A stretch of 20,103 bases of DNA, taken from NCBI GenBank assembly GCA_934402395.1, contig CAKRTQ010000024.1, positions 1-20,103 of the forward strand. The letters run 5' to 3'. The stretch comes from an uncultured Eubacteriales bacterium. GTDB lineage: Bacteria; Bacillota; Clostridia; Oscillospirales; CAG-272. Positions within the stretch are counted from its first letter, which is position 1, and each line of letters opens with the position of its first letter. Position numbers and translations under genes: made by a program. The notes under the pieces were generated by a model. That model did no database searches and was not told the origin of the DNA. It saw nothing but the letters and a program-made list of their open reading frames with translations. Below, one piece after another: positions 14,756-20,103 of this stretch.

Positions 14756-16494
14756 TGAATACTACATATCAGTTGATTATCTGCGCGGTCTTTCTGTATT
14801 TTGCGCTCACGGCGGCACTCCATCGCCGCTTTGTGCGGCTTGCTGAAGAAAAGGCGCGGTATATGGCGTATTTTCAGCTCGCCGCCACGCTTGCCCTTGT
14901 AATATTCGGCGTTATGACATCGCTTGACCTTTACCTGCTTTTTGCCTTTACAGCGGCATCGGCTGCGCTGCTCATCATTGCCGAGGGCGGCGAAAGAAAA
15001 AATACCGATGCGAGGACCGATGCTCCGGTGCGCGGAGGGAGACTCACCCGTGCGGTATCCGCCGTTTGTGCCGTGATATTCGTGCTGCCGCTTTTGCTTC
15101 TTGCCGTGGGCGCGTTCGTCTACCCGTCTCAGTACAGCGAGAGCTACCTTGGCGAGCTTCCGAACAAGGTGCGCAGGCTTGATGAGTCGGGGGAGGGCAA
15201 GGTGGTCGTTATAGGCGGGTCAAGCGTTGCATTCGGGCTCGACTCCGCGCTTCTGTCCGGGATACTGGAACGTCCCGTAGTAAATTTCGGGCTTTACGCC
15301 ACGCTCGGTACCGAGGTTATGATCGAGCTTGCGGCGCGTTCGATAAAGCCGGGGGACATTATTGTCATTGCCCCCGAGACCGACAGCCAGACGATGTCTG
15401 ATTATTTCGGCGCCGAGGCGGTGCTTCAGGCATTCGACGGCGAGGCGGCAATGCTCCTTCGCCTTCCGTCACGATATATTCCGCGGCTTGGCGGTGCGTT
15501 TTACAGATACGCATCGGGCAAGCTGGCGGCAGGCGCGGGCTTTTCGCATCCCGCGAGCGGAATATACGGCTCCGCTTCCTTCAATGAGTACGGTGATATA
15601 GCCGTTCCGCGCCCCGAAAATATAATGTCGGGCGGGGTGGACGGCACACGAACCGTAACGCTTTCGCCTGATATCGTGAGCGAGGATTTTATTCTTTACC
15701 TCAATTCCTTTGCCGCGTACGCCGCCGAAAAGGGCGCACGTGTGTATTTCGGCTTTCCGCCGATGAACCGCGCGGCGGTATTGCCGACGGCGAATGCCGC
15801 CGGAGATACAAACGAGGAAAAGATCACCTCCGACGCGGCGGAATATTACGATTTCTTTGCGCGCAGACTGACCTTTCCCGTCATTACCGACCCTGCGGCG
15901 TGCCTTATGGGATGCGGATATTTCTATGACACGAATTTTCACCTCAATGACAGCGGCGTCATAGTTAATACCGCGCGGCTTGCGGCGGATATACTGCGTG
16001 CCGAGGGCAGCACGGCTGCCGTTACGGTCGAGCTGCCGCCCGAGCCTGCCCTACCGGTGCGCGGGGTGAACGGCGGAAGTGAAGCCGATAATGCCGACGC
16101 CGGTATGTTCATTTACGAAGAATACGGCGCGGGACTGGCTGTTTCGGGCACGACCGATGCGGCGCGTACTCGCACCGTACTTACCGTGCCGCGCATGTAT
16201 GACGGCAAGTCCGTTATTGCGATCAGGGGCGGCGCATTTGACGGCTGTGCGTCACTTACCGAAATTACGGTAAAAGATAACATAACTCAGATCATGGACG
16301 GCGCGTTTTCGGGCTGCCCCGCACTCAGACGCGTGCACCTGGACTTTGAAAATGCCGATACCGTAACGGTGGGAGAGGCTTTGTTTGACGGAGCGCCGTC
16401 GGGACTTTACCTCTATGTTTCCGAGAGCGCGTTTCCGTCATTCGCCGGAAATTACAATTGGTACGAATATTCCGAGAGAATAAAACGCTATTGA
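14755..16494 (+). CDS. Polytopic membrane protein: SGNH-like domain followed by LRR_5
   Basis: A 579-residue protein translationally coupled to the previous gene (ATG shares one base with its TAA). It has about four N-terminal membrane helices (about 4-120), then an external SGNH-like domain with VVVIGGSSVAFGLD (candidate Ser156), VVNFGLYATLG, IKPGDIIVIAPE, FGFPPMNR and YDTNFHLNDSG (Asp392, His396), and a C-terminal LRR_5 region (about 480-570, IAIRGGAFDGCASLTEITV, MDGAFSGCPALRRV). The SGNH domain is clearly related to that of the upstream gene (shared FPPxN, GDI and GLD elements), but the order of SGNH and LRR is reversed. Likely extracellular esterase or acyl transferase on a wall or polysaccharide; no acyl donor subunit is visible here. 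Confidence 0.75.
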   Translation: MNTTYQLIICAVFLYFALTAALHRRFVRLAEEKARYMAYFQLAATLALVIFGVMTSLDLYLLFAFTAASAALLIIAEGGERKNTDARTDAPVRGGRLTRAVSAVCAVIFVLPLLLLAVGAFVYPSQYSESYLGELPNKVRRLDESGEGKVVVIGGSSVAFGLDSALLSGILERPVVNFGLYATLGTEVMIELAARSIKPGDIIVIAPETDSQTMSDYFGAEAVLQAFDGEAAMLLRLPSRYIPRLGGAFYRYASGKLAAGAGFSHPASGIYGSASFNEYGDIAVPRPENIMSGGVDGTRTVTLSPDIVSEDFILYLNSFAAYAAEKGARVYFGFPPMNRAAVLPTANAAGDTNEEKITSDAAEYYDFFARRLTFPVITDPAACLMGCGYFYDTNFHLNDSGVIVNTARLAADILRAEGSTAAVTVELPPEPALPVRGVNGGSEADNADAGMFIYEEYGAGLAVSGTTDAARTRTVLTVPRMYDGKSVIAIRGGAFDGCASLTEITVKDNITQIMDGAFSGCPALRRVHLDFENADTVTVGEALFDGAPSGLYLYVSESAFPSFAGNYNWYEYSERIKRY

Positions 16495-16675
16495 AAAAAG
16501 TTCGCAGTCATACGTGAGCACAGTAAGCCCGAAAAGGATACAGGCGGGCTTGATGCTGCATCCAAGCCCGTAGCCCGCTGAAAGCGGTAAGTATTCTTTT
16601 TTGTCAAACAACGATCCTGCGTGCCAATGAAATGCACAAAAAAACATTCATAAAGGCGCGCAAACGCAAAAAATA
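16495..16675. other. Intergenic stretch with competing GC-rich arms after the SGNH/LRR operon
   Basis: No gene seen. CGGGCTT at 16545-16551 can pair with AAGCCCG at 16525-16531, or with CAAGCCCG at 16563-16570, or with AGCCCGC at 16572-16578. A further CCGCT/AGCGG hairpin (16575-16587) is followed, 11 bases later, by TTTTTT. This may be the weak terminator of the SGNH/LRR operon. Confidence 0.35.
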
Positions 16676-16702
16676 TTAGCACTCAATATAGTCAAGTGCT
16701 AA
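16676..16702 (+). promoter_or_regulatory. CIRCE operator (HrcA site)
   Basis: TTAGCACTC (16676-16684), 9 bases, then AAGTGCTAA (16694-16702). The classical CIRCE is TTAGCACTC-N9-GAGTGCTAA; there is one mismatch in the right arm. It lies just before the -35 of the small heat-shock protein gene, so the heat-shock repressor HrcA should control that gene. Confidence 0.92.
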
Positions 16703-16704
16703 CG

Positions 16705-16735
16705 TTTACAAAAAGAACATCTAAAAATATATAAT
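16705..16735 (+). promoter_or_regulatory. Promoter of the small heat-shock protein gene
   Basis: TTTACA (16705-16710) is followed after 17 bases by TATATA, overlapping a TATAAT (16730-16735) at a 19-base spacing. It directly abuts the CIRCE operator. A second TATAAT at 16753-16758 has no good -35. The remaining 95 bases to the ATG form an AT-rich leader ending in GGAGG (16840-16844). Confidence 0.6.
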
Positions 16736-16854
16736 TGTTAATATTGTCGGAGTATAATATAGCTGTAGTCGAAAGGAAGCGACATACAGGGCTTCCCTGA
16801 AGACAAATTAATATCAGTTAATATTAAACTTATATATTCGGAGGTATTATTACC

Positions 16855-17292
16855 ATGTTTGAACTTACACCTTATTTCAGAAACAATCGCCGTGCTGCGC
16901 AGGTCTATGATCCTTTCCGCGAAATGGAGGATATGGAGCGTCACTTCTTCGGCAATGCGGTAGGATCCTTCCGTTCCGATATAAAGGATGAGGGGGATGC
17001 GTACCTCATTGAAACCGATATGCCCGGCTTCCGCAAGGAAGATATTCATGTTGACCTCAAGGGCGATACCCTTACCATCCGCGCCGAGCGTCACAGTGAC
17101 TATGAAAAGGACGACAAGAAGAAGTCATACCTTCATGTTGAGCGTTCCTACGGCTCATACGAGAGATCGTTTGACGTTTCCGGCATCAAGCTTGACGCTA
17201 TCAGCGTAAAGTACAATGACGGCGTGCTTGCCATCACTCTTCCGAAGGAAGAAGCCAAGCAGCCCGAATCCCGTTCAATAGATGTTCTCTGA
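16855..17292 (+). CDS. Small heat-shock protein, Hsp20/alpha-crystallin family
   Basis: A 145-residue Hsp20 chaperone, an ATP-independent holdase that binds unfolding proteins. The N-terminal arm (about 1-38) is followed by the alpha-crystallin domain (about 40-135) with IETDMPGFRKEDIHVDLKGDTLTIRAER and YNDGVLAITLPKEE, the expected hallmark strands. The C-terminal tail keeps an I-x-V/L type motif (RSIDVL). The start is fixed by GGAGG 10 bases upstream. It is controlled by an upstream CIRCE site and ended by a strong terminator, making it a single-gene heat-shock unit. Confidence 0.96.
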   Translation: MFELTPYFRNNRRAAQVYDPFREMEDMERHFFGNAVGSFRSDIKDEGDAYLIETDMPGFRKEDIHVDLKGDTLTIRAERHSDYEKDDKKKSYLHVERSYGSYERSFDVSGIKLDAISVKYNDGVLAITLPKEEAKQPESRSIDVL

Positions 17293-17304
17293 CGGCATAA
17301 TACA

Positions 17305-17346
17305 GAATGTTCCCCCGCCGGCTCAGCTGCCGGCGGGGGAACATTC
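17305..17346. terminator. Strong bidirectional terminator after hsp20
   Basis: An 18-bp perfect stem pairs GAATGTTCCCCCGCCGGC (17305-17322) with 17329-17346 around a 6-nt loop. On the plus strand it is followed by TTTTATTTTTTT. It also separates hsp20 from the convergent XRE regulator, which ends at 17349. Confidence 0.92.
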
Positions 17347-17348
17347 TT

Positions 17349-18167
17349 TTATTTTTTTATGATCTTTTCGGCGAATTTTCTCACATCGTCCTCATCGAGA
17401 AAGGGAATAAACGTTGCCAACCCCTTGATGCCGCTCTTGCCGAATTCAATGTCGGCGAATTTTTTTACATCGTCTTCGTCAAGAAACGGCAGATACTTCA
17501 CAAGCTCCTTTTTGCCGTCCTTTTCATACGCCGCCGAGGCGATCTCAGCGATGTCGTCATCATCAAGAAAGGGAAGGAACTTTTCAATGCCTTTGCCTTC
17601 CTTCAAATATCTGCGCGCGATGTTTCCTACTTTTTCATCCGATGCAAAGGGCAGAAAAGACGAAATATCGCGCCCATCGGCTACGCTGCGCTCCATCAGC
17701 TCGTCGATCTTGCCGTCGTCAAGAAAGGGCAGCAGGACTGCAAGACCCTTTTCATTGTCATAATATTTGTCTGCCAGCTCTGCGATGTAATCTTCATCGA
17801 GGAAGGGCAGCAGCGGCGTTATGTCGGCAATGCCATCGTCCTCTATCATTTTTCTGACCTGGCGCGGCTTGGATATCTCCGCCGCCTCAAGTATTTCGTC
17901 GCTGCTCACCTCGGAGGTGTCTACCTTTCCGTTATTGATGATCTTTTCCACCACGGGGTTCTTTTTTCCGAGCAGCTCATCGACTGTCGTGCCGAGTATT
18001 TCCGAAAGCTCCGCGAGCTTTGAAATGTCGGGCATAGAGTTGCCTCTCTCCCAGTTCGACACCGCCTGAAAGCTGACGCCCATTGCGTCGGCAAGTTCAA
18101 ACTGCGTCATGTCCTTACCCTTTCTGAGTTCTGCGATCTTTTTTCCGATCTTTACCGTATCAAACAT
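17349..18167 (-). CDS. XRE-family regulator with six PFLDEDD-type repeats
   Basis: A 272-residue protein. An N-terminal helix-turn-helix of the Cro/C1 (XRE) type at about 7-65 (MTQFELADAMGVSFQAVSNW) should bind DNA. After a linker, residues 121-272 hold six repeats starting PFLDEDY, PFLDDGK, PFASDEK, PFLDDDD, PFLDEDD and PFLDEDD, with periods of 26, 26, 26, 28 and 28 residues; the last is cut short at the stop. Each repeat looks like a helical pair in a solenoid and may bind a ligand or protein. Start ATG 18167 has AAGGA seven bases upstream; an earlier ATG (18194) lacks one. A promoter and an inverted repeat lie upstream. The target genes are unknown. Confidence 0.82.
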   Translation of the reverse strand: MFDTVKIGKKIAELRKGKDMTQFELADAMGVSFQAVSNWERGNSMPDISKLAELSEILGTTVDELLGKKNPVVEKIINNGKVDTSEVSSDEILEAAEISKPRQVRKMIEDDGIADITPLLPFLDEDYIAELADKYYDNEKGLAVLLPFLDDGKIDELMERSVADGRDISSFLPFASDEKVGNIARRYLKEGKGIEKFLPFLDDDDIAEIASAAYEKDGKKELVKYLPFLDEDDVKKFADIEFGKSGIKGLATFIPFLDEDDVRKFAEKIIKK

Positions 18168-18248
18168 ATCAAATTCCTTTCTGCCGCCGGTCATTCCGGC
18201 GACATCATCATTTTACCTCAAAAGCACCACGCGGGAAAGCAAGCGCTG

Positions 18249-18275
18249 CTTGAGTTGTGTTTTTTTTTACTCAAG
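18249..18275. promoter_or_regulatory. Inverted repeat downstream of the XRE-gene promoter, candidate operator
   Basis: CTTGAGT (18249-18255) and ACTCAAG (18269-18275) are separated by 13 bases including a T9 run. On the minus strand it lies about 20 bases after the -10 of the XRE gene, where a repressor could block transcription. ACTCAA occurs again near 18374, at the start region of the divergent gene. Confidence 0.45.
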
Positions 18276-18294
18276 TGCCGCTTTAGTTGCTTAT

Positions 18295-18323
18295 ATAATA
18301 GCATCGCGGCGGCTTTTTTTCAA
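18295..18323 (-). promoter_or_regulatory. Promoter of the XRE regulator gene
   Basis: On the minus strand TTGAAA (18323-18318), 17 bases, TATTAT (18300-18295). The coding start is about 130 bases downstream, leaving a leader that contains the CTTGAGT inverted repeat. Confidence 0.7.
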
Positions 18324-18343
18324 GTCCTGCGGGCGATTTTTGA

Positions 18344-18372
18344 TTGACACGGCGCGATATATATGTTAAAAT
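18344..18372 (+). promoter_or_regulatory. Promoter of the TIM-barrel glycosidase-like gene
   Basis: TTGACA (18344-18349), 17 bases, TAAAAT (18367-18372), 30 bases before the ATG at 18403. It is divergent from the XRE-gene promoter, with an ACTCAA element just after the -10. Confidence 0.82.
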
Positions 18373-18402
18373 GGACTCAACCAAACCACGGGGGGTATCT
18401 GC

Positions 18403-19440
18403 ATGGAAAAACTAAGAATGGGCACTGCCTATCACGGAAACCGCATATTGAAGCACGTCCGCGAGGATATGGAGGACATTGCGCGGCACAACATGAACCT
18501 TGTCGTGCATATGTTCACGCATACCGACTGGGAACGTCACCTCGGCGTTATGAAGGATATCGTCTCGGCGTCGCGCGATGCGGGGCTTGAGGTGTGGATA
18601 GACAATTGGGGGCTCGGAGGTCCTCCCGGTGACGTTTCGCATTTTCTCGGCGCACACCCCGAGGCGCATCAGGTGTACTCGGACGGCACGCCCGATCCCG
18701 TTAGCGTTTGCTACAACAGCGAGGCGTTCGTTGAGTTCACAAAACGCTGGCTCGACGCGGTAGCGTCCTTCGGCGGCGACAGGATATTCTGGGACGAGCC
18801 GCATCTGAAGCTGAAAAAAGCGGACGGCGGCGAGGTATTTACCTGCTGCTGTCCCACCTGCCGCAGGCTTTTTGAGGAGCGGTACGGTTACCCCATGCCC
18901 GACACGCTCACCGATGAGGTGAAGGAGTTCCGCACACAGTCGATAACAGGGTATTTCGACCGCGTTACGTCATATGCAAAGCTGCTCGGCATGGAGAACA
19001 TCGTTTGTGTTATGCTGCACACGCTTGAGGAGACTTCGGGGCTTGCGGGGCTGGCAAATATCGACGATTACGGCATTGACCCGTATTGGTTCCCCGGCAA
19101 GAAGAACAACGACCCCTACGATTTTGTTTACGAGGCGTCGTGCGAGGCTGCAAAAAAAGCGGGGGCGCTCGGCAAACGGCATCACATCTGGATACAGGGG
19201 TACAGCATTCCCGCAGGGTATGAGGATGAGATCGTGACGGCGTATGACGCGGCATATGACGCAGGCGCGCGCACGATACTAAGCTGGAGCTATCGCGGCG
19301 GCGAATCGAATACATATAAGTCCGAAAACTGCGAGCGCGTGTGGCAGGTCATGGGCGAGGCTTCGGCGCGCATCCGCGGCAGATATTTTGACGATATACG
19401 CAGCGAAAAGCTGAAAAAGTACGGCGTGAGCCGGAATTGA
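18403..19440 (+). CDS. Putative glycoside-hydrolase-like TIM-barrel protein
   Basis: A 345-residue soluble protein without signal peptide. The beta-strand/helix rhythm (MNLVVHMFTH, LEVWIDNWGLGG, RIFWDEPHL, NIVCVML, HHIWIQGYSIPAG, ARTILSWSYRGG) fits a glycosidase-type (beta/alpha)8 barrel. WDEPH at about 130-134 offers Asp131/Glu132 as a candidate catalytic acid. A Cys cluster (CCCPTC, about 148-153) followed by RRLFEERYGYP is the small inserted motif seen in several barrel hydrolases of the GHL/GH42-like kind. No known family is certain and the substrate is unknown. GGGGGG about 6 bases before the ATG and a good promoter support the start. Single-gene unit ended by a perfect hairpin. Confidence 0.6.
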   Translation: MEKLRMGTAYHGNRILKHVREDMEDIARHNMNLVVHMFTHTDWERHLGVMKDIVSASRDAGLEVWIDNWGLGGPPGDVSHFLGAHPEAHQVYSDGTPDPVSVCYNSEAFVEFTKRWLDAVASFGGDRIFWDEPHLKLKKADGGEVFTCCCPTCRRLFEERYGYPMPDTLTDEVKEFRTQSITGYFDRVTSYAKLLGMENIVCVMLHTLEETSGLAGLANIDDYGIDPYWFPGKKNNDPYDFVYEASCEAAKKAGALGKRHHIWIQGYSIPAGYEDEIVTAYDAAYDAGARTILSWSYRGGESNTYKSENCERVWQVMGEASARIRGRYFDDIRSEKLKKYGVSRN

Positions 19441-19443
19441 CCT

Positions 19444-19479
19444 AAAAGTGCTGCCGCGCATTTGCGCGGCAGCACTTTT
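19444..19479. terminator. Bidirectional terminator between glycosidase-like gene and oleate hydratase
   Basis: The arm AAAAGTGCTGCCGCGCA (19444-19460) is perfectly complementary to 19463-19479; the T-run continues on the plus strand (TTTTTTA) and an A-tract on the left serves the minus strand. It fills the gap between two convergent stops. Confidence 0.9.
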
Positions 19480-20103
19480 TTATTTGATAAGTCCGCTTTC
19501 CTTCAGCAGAAGCTCGATATCTGTGCCCTTGACTTTTTTCAGGGCTATCTTTAACATTTCCTTCTCTTTGAATGACAGCGGCGCCTCACTGATCGGCTTC
19601 TTGTCGATCGCGTAGTAGCAGGCGCGCAGCAGCTCGCGCACGTCATATTTGCTGCCCCAGACCTCGGGCACGCCGCGGTCGATATCAAGCAGCGTGTAGA
19701 CTGACTCCATACCGGTGCGCATTGAATATTCGGTGGTGAATATTGTGTCGCGCGGCGTTTCGGCAAACTGACCGATAAAGGCAAAGTTCACCGCGCCGTC
19801 GGGCACGACCTTCGGACGGTCGGATTCCTTGCGGGGCTGGAAGAAGGCGTTGATATAGGGCATGAAGCAGGTCGTGGTATTGCAGGCATCGTGCGCCAGA
19901 GCATCGATTCTGTCGGTCGGCACGCCGATGTGATACAGCCACTCGCGGCAGACTTCTTCGCCGGTGCAGTCACGCATAGCCTTTTTCACATAGTTGCCTT
20001 CTTTATTTGTATTCAGCGAATACAGCCATACGAGCACCATGTTCTTGTCCTGGGACTTGAACTGCGGCTGGCGGTTGATCGTCCAGGAGAGATACCAGTT
20101 GTC
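19480..20103 (-). CDS. ohyA: Oleate hydratase, C-terminal part (gene runs off the window)
   Basis: The open frame enters from the right window edge (DNWYLSWTINRQPQF...), continues through 207 residues and stops at 19480-19482. It matches the C-terminal part of oleate hydratase (EC 4.2.1.53): GNYVKKAMRDCTGEEVCREW, NTTTCFMPYINAFFQPR, PDGAVNFAFIGQFAETPRDT, FTTEYSMRTGMESVYTLL and DRGVPEVWGSKYDVRELL are the conserved blocks. The enzyme is FAD-dependent and adds water to the cis-9 double bond of oleate, giving 10-hydroxystearate, a membrane-fatty-acid detoxification step in gut bacteria. The FAD-binding N-terminus lies outside. An internal ATG at 20040 is not the start, since the frame is open beyond it. 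Confidence 0.96.
   Translation of the reverse strand, partial: DNWYLSWTINRQPQFKSQDKNMVLVWLYSLNTNKEGNYVKKAMRDCTGEEVCREWLYHIGVPTDRIDALAHDACNTTTCFMPYINAFFQPRKESDRPKVVPDGAVNFAFIGQFAETPRDTIFTTEYSMRTGMESVYTLLDIDRGVPEVWGSKYDVRELLRACYYAIDKKPISEAPLSFKEKEMLKIALKKVKGTDIELLLKESGLIK

Noticed and set aside
1..20103. CRISPR arrays, tRNA/rRNA genes, insertion sequences or phage modules
   Set aside because: No regularly spaced repeats, tRNA cloverleaf sequences, transposase motifs or phage proteins were recognised in either strand.

Overview
The window looks like chromosome of a spore-forming, anaerobic Firmicute (class Clostridia, probably an uncultured gut Oscillospirales/Ruminococcaceae-type lineage). The support is a short SpoVM-like sporulation gene, strong Gram-positive ribosome binding sites (GGAGG), consensus sigma-A promoters with 17-nt spacers, a CIRCE operator, a CpsC/CpsD-type split polysaccharide co-polymerase and kinase, BspA-type leucine-rich repeats, and a rubredoxin-like Cys4 ribbon. 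Base composition is fairly GC-rich with AT-rich intergenic promoters. No transposase, phage gene, CRISPR array, tRNA or rRNA was seen. Species cannot be named from the sequence alone.

Layout. (1) 1-211: the last 33 residues of a gene ending in a Cys4 ribbon, then two perfect hairpins separating it from convergent mgtE. (2) 212-8092, minus strand: a strong promoter (8142-8170) drives HD-domain phosphohydrolase, flavin reductase, FG-GAP-like lipoprotein, FAD oxidoreductase and a polytopic GT-C-like membrane protein, all overlapping or tightly spaced. Then comes a leader with two tandem, mutually cross-pairing hairpins directly before the mgtE Shine-Dalgarno. (3) 8260-12141, plus strand: a perfect-consensus promoter divergent from operon 2 drives a SipW/S26-like peptidase, a Wzz/CpsC-like protein, a BY-kinase (CpsD-like), a family-4 uracil-DNA glycosylase and a membrane-anchored, apparently catalytically dead polysaccharide-deacetylase-like protein. 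(4) 12192-12476, minus strand: two very short genes, a SpoVM homologue and a 50-residue membrane protein, behind a possible sporulation-type promoter. (5) 12603-16494, plus strand: two translationally coupled cell-surface proteins that carry SGNH hydrolase and leucine-rich-repeat modules in opposite order. (6) 16495-17346: a CIRCE-controlled small heat-shock protein. (7) 17349-18323, minus strand: an XRE regulator with six PFLDEDD repeats and a possible autoregulatory operator. (8) 18344-19440, plus strand: a TIM-barrel glycosidase-like protein. (9) 19480-20103, minus strand: the C-terminal 207 residues of oleate hydratase, cut by the window end.

The two divergent operons (2 and 3) together read as envelope or exopolysaccharide functions: a membrane glycosyltransferase-like protein and an FAD enzyme of the UDP-galactopyranose-mutase-like type on one side, chain-length control and its tyrosine kinase on the other. 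No other glycosyltransferases, flippase or polymerase lie in the window, so this is a regulatory fragment rather than a full capsule locus. The most notable observations are the hidden spoVM and its small partner, the attenuator-like arrangement before mgtE, the domain-permuted SGNH/LRR pair, and the degenerate deacetylase-like protein with coiled coils on both sides.
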